Counted from the stretch's first letter, positions 41,060-51,558 are shown. The stretch: 64,000 nucleotides of DNA from Paenibacillus sp. FSL H8-0548 (GCF_038630985.1 NZ_CP152049.1:3863501-3927500), one strand, 5' to 3'. Numbers and translations are program-made. Notes: generated from the sequence alone by a model not told the origin.

Positions 41060-43324
41060 CTATAACTGTTCAATTGCCAATTCGCCTGTATCTAGATTTC
41101 GAATGACAATTCTGCCGTCTACTGGCGTACCGTCCTCTAGTTCAAGCTTCAGCTTCGCCGTCTTCCCTTTCTCAACCAGCGCTTTGATCTGAGAATCAGT
41201 TAAGCTTCGTCCGCAGCTCTGCTTCCAAATTACAAATTTACAGCCCTCTTTGTAGTGTGAGCAGCCATAGCCTTTACGTCCCATAAAAATTGAGCCTCCG
41301 CAGCCAGGACGCGGACATGCCGTTATGATGAGCGGACCGCCGTCAGCCGCTTGTTTAGGCTTCGCAGAGCTCTTCTGAGCTGCTTCTCCAGTTTTAGCTT
41401 TGGGTGCACGTGTGCGTGTCCCGGGTGCCGACTTCCCAGCAGAGCCTCTGCTGGGAGCAGACGCTTCGCTTTCAAAGGATGTTTTAGCCGCTCGGGATTG
41501 TATCTTGACCTTATCAACGATCATCGTCGCAAACTTTTTCACATTATCCATGAATTGTCCGTCTGAAGCGGTACCTCTTGAAATTTCAGTCAGCCGTTTC
41601 TCCCATAATCCGGTCATTTCTGGTGAAGTTAGCAAATCAATTCCAGCCCCTCGAATGAGCTCGATAGCGGTTCGGCCTTTTTGGGTTACTAGAATTTTTT
41701 TACCCTGCATATCGACATAGCCGACATTTTTCAATCGCTCAATCGTAGCTGCACGTGTAGCTGGCGTACCCAGACCGGAATCCTTCATCGCATCCCGAAC
41801 GTCCTCGTCCTCGATTTGCTTACCTGCGCTTTCCATCGCTTTGAGCAGCGTTCCTTCTGTATAATGCTTAGGCGGCTGAGTATCCTTTTCCTTCACAATG
41901 GCATCCGAGCACATAACGCTCTCTTCTGCTGAAATGGTGAAAGGCTCGTTTACTTCAACCTCTTCTTCCTCTGCATCCTCTTTATCCTTGCCTTTAGCCG
42001 TCGCTCTCGCTTTTTCCTTCTTCTGATCTGCATAAATCACCTTCCAGCCTAAGCTCAGCAGCTCCTTCACCGTTGTTTTGAACATCTCGTTCTCCACTTC
42101 AGTTAGAACTGTATGCACTTTATATTCAGCCGCTGGATAAAATTGCGATAGAAAACGTCTTACAATAAGGTCGTAGAGCTTCTGCTCATCGGGACTCAAA
42201 TTGTTCGCTTTACGATTCGTCGGCAAAATCGCATGATGATCCTCTACCTTAGAAGGATTGCAAATAAACTTATTTCCCTTATGCACAAGAGCGCGATTTG
42301 CACCCTTTACAAGCTCATCGTAGCTTGTCCCCTGCAGCGCATTTAACGTTTTATGCATCTCTGGAATATTTTGCTCTGTGACGTAATTGGAATTCGTCCT
42401 CGGATAAGAGATGACCTTATGCTTCTCATACAATGCCTGCGCTGTGTCTAATGTCTTCTTTGCAGAAAATGCATATTTTCCGTTCGCTTCCCGCTGCAGC
42501 AAGGTAAGGTCATAGAGCTTGAAGGGATACTCCTTCGTCTCTTTAACCTCATAGGACGCAATACGTCCCTGCTTGCCTTTAACTTTAGCTGCAAGTGCAT
42601 CTGCCTTTACTTGGTCGGTCATTCGCTCGCCCTGCCACATCGCTTTGTAGGTCAGCTCATTTTGAGTAAAATAGCCTTCAAGTTCAAAAAATTTCAAAGA
42701 AGAAAACGCCTCAATCAGCTTCTGGCGATCATAGATAAGTGCGAGAACAGGCGTCTGTACTCTTCCAACCGATAGCAGAACATTATGTTTTGTCGTAAAA
42801 GCACGAGAGCCATTCATCCCAATCAGCCAATCCGCCTCGCTTCTTGCAGTGGCGGCACGAGTCAAATTCTCATACTCTGCCCCCTCCTTCAATTCTGCGA
42901 ATCCTCTGCGGATCGTCTCCGGCGTTAGATCTGATATCCACAGCCGCTTTACCGGCTGGCTAAGCTTTAAGTGCCTCTGAATCAAAGAGAAAATATATTG
43001 CCCTTCCCGTCCCGCATCGCATGAATTGACGAGCAAATTGCTTCGCTTCGCTAAATCACCAATCACTTTAAGCTGATCGATCGTTTTTTTATTGGGCACT
43101 AGCTTGAATTGTGATGGAATGATCGGAAGATCATTAATATTCCATTTCTTATATCGATCGTCGTAAGCATCAGGCTCTGCAAGCCCAATTAAATGCCCAA
43201 TCGCCCAGGTTATAATATATTGTTCGCCTTCAATGTAGGAACGGTGATTTTTTGCTTTGGGATCGATTGCGGCCGCTATATTTCTTCCCATATCAGGTTT
43301 TTCCGCAATGATTAGAGTCTTCAA
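41060..43324 (-). CDS. topB: DNA topoisomerase III
   Basis: Type IA topoisomerase of 754 residues that relaxes and decatenates DNA. The N-terminal Toprim domain begins KTLIIAEKPDMGRNIAAAID, with the catalytic Glu7. The active-site Tyr is in KVISYPRTNSNYVTE near residue 308. A charged insert lies near 440-460. A Ser/Ala/Lys-rich linker precedes a C-terminal zinc-finger-like module (CPRPGCGG, GYGCSHYKEGC) and an IWKQSCGRSLT segment. It is a full-length chromosomal copy; no conjugative genes are nearby, so a plasmid-type origin is not indicated. Confidence 0.95.
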   Translation of the reverse strand: MKTLIIAEKPDMGRNIAAAIDPKAKNHRSYIEGEQYIITWAIGHLIGLAEPDAYDDRYKKWNINDLPIIPSQFKLVPNKKTIDQLKVIGDLAKRSNLLVNSCDAGREGQYIFSLIQRHLKLSQPVKRLWISDLTPETIRRGFAELKEGAEYENLTRAATARSEADWLIGMNGSRAFTTKHNVLLSVGRVQTPVLALIYDRQKLIEAFSSLKFFELEGYFTQNELTYKAMWQGERMTDQVKADALAAKVKGKQGRIASYEVKETKEYPFKLYDLTLLQREANGKYAFSAKKTLDTAQALYEKHKVISYPRTNSNYVTEQNIPEMHKTLNALQGTSYDELVKGANRALVHKGNKFICNPSKVEDHHAILPTNRKANNLSPDEQKLYDLIVRRFLSQFYPAAEYKVHTVLTEVENEMFKTTVKELLSLGWKVIYADQKKEKARATAKGKDKEDAEEEEVEVNEPFTISAEESVMCSDAIVKEKDTQPPKHYTEGTLLKAMESAGKQIEDEDVRDAMKDSGLGTPATRAATIERLKNVGYVDMQGKKILVTQKGRTAIELIRGAGIDLLTSPEMTGLWEKRLTEISRGTASDGQFMDNVKKFATMIVDKVKIQSRAAKTSFESEASAPSRGSAGKSAPGTRTRAPKAKTGEAAQKSSAKPKQAADGGPLIITACPRPGCGGSIFMGRKGYGCSHYKEGCKFVIWKQSCGRSLTDSQIKALVEKGKTAKLKLELEDGTPVDGRIVIRNLDTGELAIEQL

Positions 43325-43482
43325 AAGATAATCGCTCCTTCATTTTTTGCATTTCGCAAGCGGGACGACCCACGCTGTCTCAAACCAGCATTAGCCCACC
43401 TCGCACTGTAGTAACTCTAAACATTTTACAGATTTCTCGTTCAAAAAGGAATCCTTTTTGTCGTTTCTGCACGTAGTTATTT

Positions 43483-43524
43483 AAAAAAAACAAAACCCAA
43501 CGGGACGCTTGTCCGCATTGAGTT
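43483..43524 (-). terminator. Terminator of glucosaminidase-like gene
   Basis: Minus strand AACTCAA pairs with TTGGGTT at the base of an imperfect hairpin, followed closely by eight T. Confidence 0.6.
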
Positions 43525-43595
43525 CTGCGCTTTACACCTGTATTACTGCGCTTTAGTTGATTGTTTATATCATTAAATATTTTGAATAATAGCTG

Positions 43596-44750
43596 TTATT
43601 CTACAGAAGAAGGAGACTCTAAGTATGCGACAATCGCAGTGAAAATAGACCGTACGCCGTCTGACCAATTAGGGTCCTCTGCATATTTTCGATTAATCCA
43701 TGTGAATGGATCAACTTCTGCTGGCCGGTCCTTGCTTAGATTGAACACAGTTCTTGCCGCAATTTCGGCTGATTGTCCAATGTTCGTATTGAAATCCTGC
43801 CAGCTATGAAAAACATTAAATGGATTGTTCGCAATTTCTTTATGCTGCTTATTTGTCTTCGGTACAAACCCCTGCTCTTGTCCTGTAATAGCAAACAGGA
43901 TAACTGGATGTATGTCAAATGTCTCAGCTGCAGCTACGATAGCATCAAAGTAAGGCTGCTCAGCCAGTATTGATGATTTTTTGTTCAAATAGTCAATGAG
44001 ACGCGCTTGATTAATGCTGCGGTAACGAAGTTCCACAGGTAAACCGACTTCCTTCGCAATCAACTGCGGAGCATGCTCCGTAACGACCGTTGGCTGAAGC
44101 TTGCCGCTTAGCGAGGGCTTACTCAATGACCAGCCATATAATAAAGACGCGCTGATTAAGAATGCACTTAAAAGAGCATATACAAAAGCACGTATGTGGA
44201 GTCGTCGTGATAAAGGCATTCCCATAGGTACAATTGGGAGAGTGATGACATCCCCAGCAGACTTAAATGATGGTTCGTTCATAATTTCGACGCCTTCAGC
44301 GATCAGCATGCTCTTCAGCTGCGCTAGAAGACCACTTTGCGCTTCCCTAACCATTAAATCGCATTGTCCCATGGTCTGGAACAGCTCGTCCATTACACGC
44401 TGCATGACAGCCTTCGTACAGGTCATGCTTAGCTGCAGCTCAATCCATTTATGCAACGGCTCGTAAAGCTCTGGCACTGATCGGTCAAGCGATAGACACA
44501 CGCGGAAAATATCCTCCGCTCTTACTGGTCCTTGCCGCTCTAAGACAGCAGTTCGAATTAAGATTTCTGTGACGGATCGTTTGATGCTGCTCTCGAAATT
44601 CGGCAGTTGCTTATGTATGATACGTTTAACGGCATCTGCGACAATTGCCGCACGCTTCTCCTGCGGCATCGCAGCGTATTTGTGCTGTACATAGCTTCGA
44701 ATGTTCCGCACATCGGTCGGTGACAGTACATATGCTTCATCAGCTGGCAT
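43596..44750 (-). CDS. Membrane-anchored protein with lysozyme/glucosaminidase-like C-terminus
   Basis: A 384-residue protein in three parts. Residues 1-180 form a soluble helical region with no recognised domain. One transmembrane helix spans roughly 189-209 (FVYALLSAFLISASLLYGWS). The outside part ends in a lysozyme-like region, with IHPVILFAITGQEQGF and ANNPFNVFHSWQDF, as seen in glucosaminidase-type wall hydrolases; the Glu in GQEQG could be catalytic. The topology would place the helical part in the cytosol and the hydrolase-like part at the wall. Domain identification is tentative. Confidence 0.65.
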   Translation of the reverse strand: MPADEAYVLSPTDVRNIRSYVQHKYAAMPQEKRAAIVADAVKRIIHKQLPNFESSIKRSVTEILIRTAVLERQGPVRAEDIFRVCLSLDRSVPELYEPLHKWIELQLSMTCTKAVMQRVMDELFQTMGQCDLMVREAQSGLLAQLKSMLIAEGVEIMNEPSFKSAGDVITLPIVPMGMPLSRRLHIRAFVYALLSAFLISASLLYGWSLSKPSLSGKLQPTVVTEHAPQLIAKEVGLPVELRYRSINQARLIDYLNKKSSILAEQPYFDAIVAAAETFDIHPVILFAITGQEQGFVPKTNKQHKEIANNPFNVFHSWQDFNTNIGQSAEIAARTVFNLSKDRPAEVDPFTWINRKYAEDPNWSDGVRSIFTAIVAYLESPSSVE

Positions 44751-44879
44751 GACGAATCGCCCCTTCGCGTCATCTCAAACCGATTTTACCACAAGTTTCC
44801 TCATGATGGTGAACTAAGTTTTTGAATTTCAGCTTGAATGGCGGGCTGAAGGCTTGAAACCTCAGCTCAGTACACAGCA

Positions 44880-44905
44880 AGAAAAGCGCCCAAAGGCGCT
44901 TCTCT
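44880..44905 (-). terminator. Terminator of gltD
   Basis: Minus strand AGAAGCGCC/GGCGCTTTTCT with a TTTG loop and a T-rich end. Confidence 0.75.
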
Positions 44906-44952
44906 GAAAATCTATTTATTTTCGTTCTTTTCCCGCTGATTCAGCTAAAACC

Positions 44953-46440
44953 TTATGGCAGCATCGATGAACCCATCAAGTACTTATCTACTTCACGAGC
45001 AGCCTCGCGTCCTTCATTAATTGCCCATACAACTAAGCTTTGGCCACGACGCATATCGCCCGCTGCAAACACTTTGTCAACGTTGGTTGTATATTTGCCA
45101 TATCTTGCTTTCACGTTCGTACGGCGATCTTGAGCAAGTCCAAGCTGTTCGATCAATGTTGTTTCTGGGCCTTCAAAGCCAACAGCGATGAAAACAAGAT
45201 CCGCCGGCCATACTTTTTCAGTTCCAGGAATTTCAGTATATATTTTACGTCCAGTCTCATCAACTGTCCGTTCAATTTGAACTGTGTGAAGCTCCTTCAG
45301 ATTTCCATTGCCGTCACCAACAAACTTCTTTGTCAAGACGGAGAAAGCCCGTGGATCTTCGCCAAAAAGTGCTTTCGCTTCTTCCTGAGCATAATCGAGC
45401 GTATATACATTCGGAAATTGAGGCCAAGGATTGCTCGTATTGTCGCGCTCTAGAGGTGCCTTCGCATGCGTACCGAATTGAGTAACCGACTTGCAGCCGT
45501 GACGCAATGCTGTAGCTACGCAGTCCGTACCTGTATCGCCGCCGCCGATAACGATGACATCCTTGTCTTTCGCCGAAATATATTTGCCGTCCTCGAGATT
45601 GGAATCGAGATAGCTCTTGATCGTACCATTCAAATAATCCATTGCGAGGTGTACACCGTTTAAATTACGGCCTTCCATTTCCACTTCACGCGCTCTAGTT
45701 GAACCGCCGCAAAGAACGACAGCATCAAAATTTTCCACGAGCTCGTTAGCCGTAATATCTTTGCCGATCTCCGTATTCGTTACAAACTCAATGCCCTCTG
45801 CCGTCATAATATCGACACGACGCTGTACGACATGCTTCTCCAGCTTCATGGTTGGAATACCGTAGGTTAGCAAGCCGCCAATGCGGTCAGCACGCTCATA
45901 GACCGTAACCGTATGTCCAGCTTTGTTAAGCTGAGCAGCAGTGGCCATACCCGCAGGTCCAGAGCCTACTACAGCAATACGCTTGCCTGTACGTACCTTC
46001 GGAGGGTGCGGAACGACCCAGCCCTCATCAAAACCACGATCGATGATTGCTTGTTCAATTGTTTTGATCGTAACCGCATCGCCAATCAAGCCTACAGTAC
46101 AAGATCCTTCACAAGGTGCGGGACATACGCGGCCTGTGAACTCAGGAAAGTTATTCGTTTTATGCAGACGTTCAAGCGCCTCGCGCCACAGACCGCGATA
46201 AATCAAGTTATTCCATTCTGGAATTAAATTGTTTACCGGACAACCAGAAACGGAGCCTGAAAGCTCAATTCCTGTATGGCAATACGGAGTACCGCAATCC
46301 ATGCAGCGTGCTCCTTGTGTTTTTAGCTGCTCATCCGAAAAATGCTTGTGAAACTCTTGCCAGTCTTTTATGCGCTCAAGCGGGTCGCGATCGGCCGGCA
46401 GTTCACGTTGATATTCCATAAATCCAGTAGGTGTAGACAT
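44953..46440 (-). CDS. gltD: Glutamate synthase small subunit
   Basis: NADPH-binding beta subunit of glutamate synthase, 495 residues. It passes electrons from NADPH through FAD and Fe-S clusters to the large subunit for glutamate formation from glutamine and 2-oxoglutarate. The N-terminal Cys-rich region (CMDCGTPYCHTG, SGCPVNN, RVCPAPCEGSC) holds the clusters. FAD- and NADPH-binding motifs are VVGSGPAGMATA (about 158) and VIGGGDTGTDCVATA (about 300). The large subunit gene is not adjacent here, so it must lie elsewhere if the enzyme is complete. A terminator follows. Confidence 0.93.
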   Translation of the reverse strand: MSTPTGFMEYQRELPADRDPLERIKDWQEFHKHFSDEQLKTQGARCMDCGTPYCHTGIELSGSVSGCPVNNLIPEWNNLIYRGLWREALERLHKTNNFPEFTGRVCPAPCEGSCTVGLIGDAVTIKTIEQAIIDRGFDEGWVVPHPPKVRTGKRIAVVGSGPAGMATAAQLNKAGHTVTVYERADRIGGLLTYGIPTMKLEKHVVQRRVDIMTAEGIEFVTNTEIGKDITANELVENFDAVVLCGGSTRAREVEMEGRNLNGVHLAMDYLNGTIKSYLDSNLEDGKYISAKDKDVIVIGGGDTGTDCVATALRHGCKSVTQFGTHAKAPLERDNTSNPWPQFPNVYTLDYAQEEAKALFGEDPRAFSVLTKKFVGDGNGNLKELHTVQIERTVDETGRKIYTEIPGTEKVWPADLVFIAVGFEGPETTLIEQLGLAQDRRTNVKARYGKYTTNVDKVFAAGDMRRGQSLVVWAINEGREAAREVDKYLMGSSMLP

Positions 46441-46671
46441 GACCGCATTCCTCCATCCGTATTCCCCGTTAGCTAGTCATCAAACGACATCGGGAATCCA
46501 TTGAATATTTATTTACAAAACTTCTCGAAAATAAAAGTTTGTTTATAGCACTCGATTACTATTTTTAAATATCCTAGCATTCAAGTGGCAATATCGTTAA
46601 TGGATTATCCATACAATCATTTGCACTATATGACATATCGTTCGCTAACTGTTCAATACGAGCCCAAAAAT

Positions 46672-47163
46672 CTACAAAATACGCCGGTTAAATGTTTGAA
46701 ACGTAAAGGCGTACGCATTTTTCTCATCACTGTCCCGATGCTCGGTTTCCACAAGCTTCCACTCCAAATCAGAGAATACTGGAAAAAAAGCGTCGCCTCC
46801 CTCAATGTGAGCTTCGACTTCCGTTAGGTATATGATATCAGCAAAAGGAAGGAACTGTGCATAAATATCTGCACCGCCTATGACGACCAATTCCTCCGTT
46901 TTAGCAAGCTCAAGCGCAGCCTCAAGCGAGTGTACAATTTCGCAGCCTTCAGGCTTAAAATCCGGTTGACGCGTCAGGACGACATTCCGACGGTCCTTCA
47001 ACGGCTTTGGCAGCGATTGAAACGTTTTGCGGCCCATGAGTACCGTTTTCCCTAACGTCTTTTGCTTGAAAAATGCCATTTCCGCAGGCAGCCGCCAAGG
47101 TAATTTGTTCTCTATTCCTATCGTACGATTGAGATCCATTGCTGCTATTAACGTAATTGACAT
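46672..47163 (-). CDS. folA: Dihydrofolate reductase
   Basis: Reduces dihydrofolate to tetrahydrofolate with NADPH, 163 residues, a standard length. Recognisable are GIENKLPWRLPAEMAFFK, with acidic Glu28 in the active site, LMGRKTFQSLPKPL and VIGGADIYAQFLPFAD. It lies 36 nt downstream of thyA, the usual pairing, since ThyA produces dihydrofolate that FolA recycles. Both genes share a transcript. No resistance-type insertion is apparent. Also called dfrA. Confidence 0.95.
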   Translation of the reverse strand: MSITLIAAMDLNRTIGIENKLPWRLPAEMAFFKQKTLGKTVLMGRKTFQSLPKPLKDRRNVVLTRQPDFKPEGCEIVHSLEAALELAKTEELVVIGGADIYAQFLPFADIIYLTEVEAHIEGGDAFFPVFSDLEWKLVETEHRDSDEKNAYAFTFQTFNRRIL

Positions 47164-47199
47164 GATCTAAATCACCTTTCTATGCGCAAGCTGCCGTCA

Positions 47200-48159
47200 C
47201 TAAACCGCCACTGGCGCTTTAATCGATGGGTGAGGCTCATACTGCTCGATCGTAATATCCTCAGCTGCAAAATCAAAAATTGATTTTTTGTCGGCATTTA
47301 GCCTCAATGCGGGCAAAGCTCTCGGCTCACGGCTTAGCTGCAAGTCAATTTGCTCCAAATGATTCGTATAAATATGTGCATCGCCAAGCGTATGGATGAA
47401 TTCACCGACTTCAAGTCCACATTCATGAGCAATTAAATGAGTCAGTAAGGCGTAGCTGGCGATATTAAATGGAATACCAAGAAATATATCAGCGCTTCGC
47501 TGATAGAGCTGACAGGACAGCTTGCCATTCGTCACATAAAATTGAAACATCGTGTGACATGGCGGCAAAGCCATATTTGTCGGCACATCTTCCGGATTCC
47601 ACGCAGATACAATCAACCTTCTCGAATCCGGGTTTGTCTTGATCGTCTCAATGACATCCTTCAGTTGATCAATGGTATCACCTTGCGTCGTCTTCCATTC
47701 CCGCCACTGCTTGCCATATACGTTGCCAAGCTCGCCAAATGCCTCTGCGAATTGATCATCCGTAAGGATAAGCTGCTTGAACTGCTCCATTTGCGCCTCG
47801 TACTCCTTGGCAAAGTCTGCATCTGTTTGTATACGCAGCCCAAAGTTCGTCATGTCTGGCCCTTTATAGTCAGAGCTTTCTATCCATCTCTTGAAGGCCC
47901 ATTCATTCCAAATATTATTATTGTGCTGAAGAAGATATCTTATGTTCGTATCTCCTTGAATAAACCAGATCAATTCGCTGACAATTAAGCGAAAAGGGAC
48001 TCGTTTTGTCGTAAGCAGTGGAAAACCTTCGTTAAGATCAAATCGCATTTGATAACCAAAGGTCGAAATTGTTCCCGTCCCCGTACGATCCTCTTTCCTA
48101 GTCCCATGCTCTAAAACGTATTTTAACAGCTGCAAATAGGCCTGCTCGTTATTACTCAC
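47200..48159 (-). CDS. thyA: Thymidylate synthase ThyA
   Basis: Converts dUMP to dTMP with methylene-tetrahydrofolate. About 319 residues, the longer class found in staphylococci, with an insertion around [18 protein letters not shown]. The catalytic Cys is in [12 protein letters not shown] near residue 200, and [17 protein letters not shown] substrate motifs ([17 protein letters not shown]) are intact. Start choice: a GTG at 48159 fits homologue length and has GGGG upstream. An in-frame ATG at 48180 follows only T-rich sequence without a binding site and adds seven residues. A promoter overlaps the end of the upstream thioesterase gene. Confidence 0.93.
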   Translation of the reverse strand: MSNNEQAYLQLLKYVLEHGTRKEDRTGTGTISTFGYQMRFDLNEGFPLLTTKRVPFRLIVSELIWFIQGDTNIRYLLQHNNNIWNEWAFKRWIESSDYKGPDMTNFGLRIQTDADFAKEYEAQMEQFKQLILTDDQFAEAFGELGNVYGKQWREWKTTQGDTIDQLKDVIETIKTNPDSRRLIVSAWNPEDVPTNMALPPCHTMFQFYVTNGKLSCQLYQRSADIFLGIPFNIASYALLTHLIAHECGLEVGEFIHTLGDAHIYTNHLEQIDLQLSREPRALPALRLNADKKSIFDFAAEDITIEQYEPHPSIKAPVAV

Positions 48160-48204
48160 TTGGACATCGCCCCAATCCATAAAAAAAAATTAAAAAATAA
48201 CTAT

Positions 48205-48232
48205 AATTATAGCATTAATCGTTTTTCCTGTC
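48205..48232 (-). promoter_or_regulatory. Possible promoter for thyA-folA
   Basis: Minus strand TATAAT (48205-48210) with a weak AGGACA-like -35 17 bp upstream, inside the 3' end of the thioesterase gene. Confidence 0.45.
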
Positions 48233-48700
48233 CTCTTTGCGCTTCTTCCGGAGCGCATGGCGTTCGGGTGCTGATGCGTGGAGCTTCTTCTCCTCATCCG
48301 TCTCAGGAATGACAGTTGGAACCGTCTCTGGTTTGCCATGCTCATTCAGTGCAACAAATGTGAAGAACGCAGTGACTGTCCTCGTTCGAACGCCGCTGAA
48401 CAACTTTTCAGAATGAACAGATACGTAAACCTCCATAGAGCTTCGATTTGTCCACGAGACGAACGCTTCAATCTCAATGACTTCTCCTACTCGAATAGGC
48501 GCTAGAAAGTCTAGACTGTCCGATGAGGCGGTTACAGCCTGCATGCGTGCATGCCGCATGGCAGCGATAGCAGCAGCCTTATCCATATACTCCATCAGCT
48601 TGCCGCCGAACATCGTATCATGGTGATTCGTATCCAGCGGAAATATAAGCTGTGTCATAATCGTTCTCGATTCACTGGCTGGCTTTGTTGTGGGATCCAT
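48215..48700 (-). CDS. Hotdog-fold acyl-CoA thioesterase (YkhA-like)
   Basis: Cytosolic thioesterase of 161 residues that hydrolyses acyl-CoA. The hotdog core begins FPLDTNHHDTMFGGKLMEYM, with the catalytic Asp in that helix region, then SSDSLDFLAPIRVGEVIEIE. The C-terminal tail is Lys/Arg-rich (RHALRKKRKEDRKND). This matches the YkhA/YciA group. It lies between the pdh operon terminator and thyA on the same strand. Substrate chain length cannot be told. Confidence 0.9.
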   Translation of the reverse strand: MDPTTKPASESRTIMTQLIFPLDTNHHDTMFGGKLMEYMDKAAAIAAMRHARMQAVTASSDSLDFLAPIRVGEVIEIEAFVSWTNRSSMEVYVSVHSEKLFSGVRTRTVTAFFTFVALNEHGKPETVPTVIPETDEEKKLHASAPERHALRKKRKEDRKND

Positions 48701-48740
48701 GCTTTTCTATGCTCCTCTACTCTGAAATTGACAGCACTTG

Positions 48741-48786
48741 AAGAGAAAAGAGGCCCCGTCGGCTCGTAAGCCGCGTGACCTCTTCT
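48741..48786 (-). terminator. Terminator of the pyruvate dehydrogenase operon
   Basis: Minus strand AAGAGG/CCTCTT base with an inner GGCT-TACG-AGCC hairpin and a T-rich end, 34 nt after the lpd stop. Confidence 0.75.
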
Positions 48787-48819
48787 TTACTATCGCTCCA
48801 TAACAAGGTTAAGAACGAA

Positions 48820-50235
48820 TTATTTGATGAACGTATGAATCGGGTGGCCAAGAGCAACCTCAGCAGCATCAAGCACGATTTCGCCAAGTGTTGGATGCGC
48901 GTGAATCGTAAGTGCGATATCCTCAAGCGTTGCGCCCATTTCGATTGCAAGTGCTAGCTCAGCAATCATATTGGAAGCTTCAAGACCGATAATTTGAGCG
49001 CCAAGCACTAGGCCGGAATCCGCATCCGATACTAGCTTAACAAAGCCTTCATTTGCGTTAAGCGACATTGCACGTCCATTGATTGCGAACGGGAATTTGC
49101 CGACCTTCACTTTATGGCCTTTATCTTTTGCTTCTTTTTCGCTGTAGCCTACGCTAGCGCATTCTGGATCAGAGAAGCAGACAGCAGGTACACATTTGTA
49201 GTCGATTACGCTTGTTTGACCCGAAATGGCTTCAGCAGCAATACGACCCTCATACATGGCTTTGTGCGCAAGCGCGGGTCCAGCAATGATATCGCCAATC
49301 GCGTAGATATGTGGAATATTAGTACGGCATTGCTCGTCAACCTCAACGAGGCCGCGATCCGAAAGCTTCACGTTGATCAGATCAAGACCAAGCTCACCAT
49401 CGGTATTTGGACGACGTCCAACCGTTACAAGCAAGTAATCTGCAGTTACTTTTTCTTCTTTGTCGCCAACGGTATAAGTTACTGTTACCTCTTTATCCGT
49501 TTGCTCAGCGCCTTTTGCTTGAGCGCCAGTAATGATATCCACGTTGGTGCTTTTCAGTTTCTTAGCAACGATGGATGACATATCTTTGTCAAAGCCTGGA
49601 AGAATCGCATCAGAGCCTTCAATAACCGTTACTTTAGTGCCGAATTTCGAATACATTTGACCAAGCTCGATACCGATATAGCCGCCGCCGATAACGACAA
49701 GGCTTTTCGGAATTTCAGGCAAGGACAAAGCGCCTGTAGACGAAACAATACGGCCGCCGTAAGGGAATGCTTTCAGTTCTATTGGACGTGAGCCCGTAGC
49801 GATAATACAGTTTTTGAAACGGTAGCGAGGTGCTTCTTGATCATTGAAAACACGTGCTTCGTTCTCGTTGATAAACATAACTTCGCCTTGGAAATATTGG
49901 ACTTTGTTCGCTTTTAGAAGTGAAGCAACGCCGCCGGTCAATTTTTTGACGATACCAGCTTTGAACTCTTGTACTTTAGTAAAGTCAACCTTTGCTTCGC
50001 CAACTTCGATGCCGAATGCGGAAGCATGGCTGATTGATTCGTATTGATGTGAAGCGGAGATCAAAGCTTTTGATGGAATACAGCCCACATTCAAGCATAC
50101 GCCGCCTACATATTCTTTATCCACGATGAGTACGTTTTGACCAAGCTGTGCTGCGCGAATCGCTGCAACATATCCGCCTGGACCCGCACCAATGACTAGA
50201 GTATCAATATCTAGGGAAGCATCACCTACGACCAT
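48820..50235 (-). CDS. pdhD: Dihydrolipoyl dehydrogenase (E3)
   Basis: FAD enzyme of 471 residues that reoxidises dihydrolipoyl groups of the E2 subunit with NAD+. FAD motif GAGPGGYVAAIRAAQLG at 16-32; redox disulfide C47/C52 in GGVCLNVGCIPSK; NAD motif IGGGYIGIELGQ; catalytic His-Glu pair in HAHPTLGE near 449-456. It is the last gene of pdhABCD, 3 nt after pdhC. It may serve other 2-oxoacid dehydrogenases too. Confidence 0.96.
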   Translation of the reverse strand: MVVGDASLDIDTLVIGAGPGGYVAAIRAAQLGQNVLIVDKEYVGGVCLNVGCIPSKALISASHQYESISHASAFGIEVGEAKVDFTKVQEFKAGIVKKLTGGVASLLKANKVQYFQGEVMFINENEARVFNDQEAPRYRFKNCIIATGSRPIELKAFPYGGRIVSSTGALSLPEIPKSLVVIGGGYIGIELGQMYSKFGTKVTVIEGSDAILPGFDKDMSSIVAKKLKSTNVDIITGAQAKGAEQTDKEVTVTYTVGDKEEKVTADYLLVTVGRRPNTDGELGLDLINVKLSDRGLVEVDEQCRTNIPHIYAIGDIIAGPALAHKAMYEGRIAAEAISGQTSVIDYKCVPAVCFSDPECASVGYSEKEAKDKGHKVKVGKFPFAINGRAMSLNANEGFVKLVSDADSGLVLGAQIIGLEASNMIAELALAIEMGATLEDIALTIHAHPTLGEIVLDAAEVALGHPIHTFIK

Positions 50236-50238
50236 GTC

Positions 50239-51558
50239 TTATACCTCCATTATGAACAATTCTGGATTGCCCAGAAGTGTTTTGATGTAATTCATAAAGT
50301 TTTGTGCTGTTGCGCCGTCGATGAGACGGTGGTCAAAGCTTAGCGAAAGAGCCATAACAGGAGCAGCTACGATCTCGCCATTGCGAACGATCGCTTTCTC
50401 TGTAATTCTGCCTGTTCCAAGAATAGCAACCTCAGGGAAGTTGATAACAGGAGTGAAGAACATACCGCCAGCAGAACCAATGTTCGAGATTGAAATTGTA
50501 CTGCCTCTCAGTTCGTTCGCAGAAAGCTTGCCGTCACGACCGCGAGCAGCTAGATCACGAATGGAATCAGCAATTTTAAACAGATTTTTACGATCTGCAT
50601 CTTCAATAACCGGTACGATTAGACCATTTTCTGTATCCGTAGCAATACCGATATTATAGAATTTGCGCAATACGATTTCTTGATTAGCCTCATCAAGCGT
50701 TGCGTTCAAGATCGGGAACTCACGGCAAGCTGCCACAAGCGCCTTAACGATGAACGGCAAGTAAGTAAGCTTGGAGCCTTTTTTCTCAGCATAAGGCTTG
50801 TATTTTGCACGAAGTGCAACAAGCTCAGTCACGTCAACCTCATCCATAATCGTTACGTGAGGAGCTGTGTAAACCGATTTAGACATTGCATTTGCAATGA
50901 TTTTGCGAATACCTTTGAACGGTACACGCTCTTCTGGACGATAGGCCGTGCCAGCTGCTGCAGGAGCAGATTTCACGTCGCCTTTAGTTGCTACTTCTTC
51001 GCTGCTCGATTGTTCAACCGCAGGTGCTGCAGCATCGATAGCAGCAGGAGCGCCGCCAAAGCCATTAACATCATCACGAGTAATACGGCCGTTTTTGCCA
51101 GTGCCTCCAACCTGAGTCAGGTCTACACCCTTCTCACGCGCAAACTTGCGAACGCTTGGTGTCGCAAGCACAAGTCCGCCAGTTGCTTTAGGAGCTGCTG
51201 CTGGTGCTGCAGGAGCCTCAGCCTTCGGAGCTTCTTCTACCGCTGGTGCAGCCGCAGCTGCTGGCGCTTCAGCTTTAGGAGCTTCAGCAGCTGGTGCTGC
51301 TTGCTCTGGCAATTCGCCTTCTGCATCAATGATTGCAACGATTTCGCCTACGTGGCAAACTTGACCATCCTTAACGAGCACTTCAAGCACTTTGCCGTTT
51401 ACTGGGCAAGGAACTTCCACGATCGCTTTATCGTTTTGGACTTCCATAATAATATCATCATCTGTAACCGTGTCGCCGACTTTGATATGCACTTTAACAA
51501 TTTCGCCTTCATGCAAACCTTCACCGAGCTCTGGGAAACGATATTCGAATTTAGCCAC
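50239..51558 (-). CDS. pdhC: Pyruvate dehydrogenase E2, dihydrolipoamide acetyltransferase
   Basis: Core acetyltransferase of the complex, 439 residues. One N-terminal lipoyl domain carries the lipoylated Lys44 in [11 protein letters not shown]. An Ala/Pro/Glu-rich flexible linker follows, then a peripheral-subunit-binding domain ([17 protein letters not shown]), a second linker and the catalytic domain, with the active-site motif [13 protein letters not shown] near the C-terminus. Gram-positive complexes usually have one or two lipoyl domains. It lies 15 nt after pdhB. The Ala-rich linker explains long open frames on the opposite strand. Confidence 0.96.
   Translation of the reverse strand: MAKFEYRFPELGEGLHEGEIVKVHIKVGDTVTDDDIIMEVQNDKAIVEVPCPVNGKVLEVLVKDGQVCHVGEIVAIIDAEGELPEQAAPAAEAPKAEAPAAAAAPAVEEAPKAEAPAAPAAAPKATGGLVLATPSVRKFAREKGVDLTQVGGTGKNGRITRDDVNGFGGAPAAIDAAAPAVEQSSSEEVATKGDVKSAPAAAGTAYRPEERVPFKGIRKIIANAMSKSVYTAPHVTIMDEVDVTELVALRAKYKPYAEKKGSKLTYLPFIVKALVAACREFPILNATLDEANQEIVLRKFYNIGIATDTENGLIVPVIEDADRKNLFKIADSIRDLAARGRDGKLSANELRGSTISISNIGSAGGMFFTPVINFPEVAILGTGRITEKAIVRNGEIVAAPVMALSLSFDHRLIDGATAQNFMNYIKTLLGNPELFIMEV

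Noticed and set aside
41060..43324. topB as a sign of an integrated conjugative element
   Set aside because: Conjugative elements often carry topoisomerase III, but the flanks are chromosomal housekeeping genes and no relaxase or type IV secretion gene is present.
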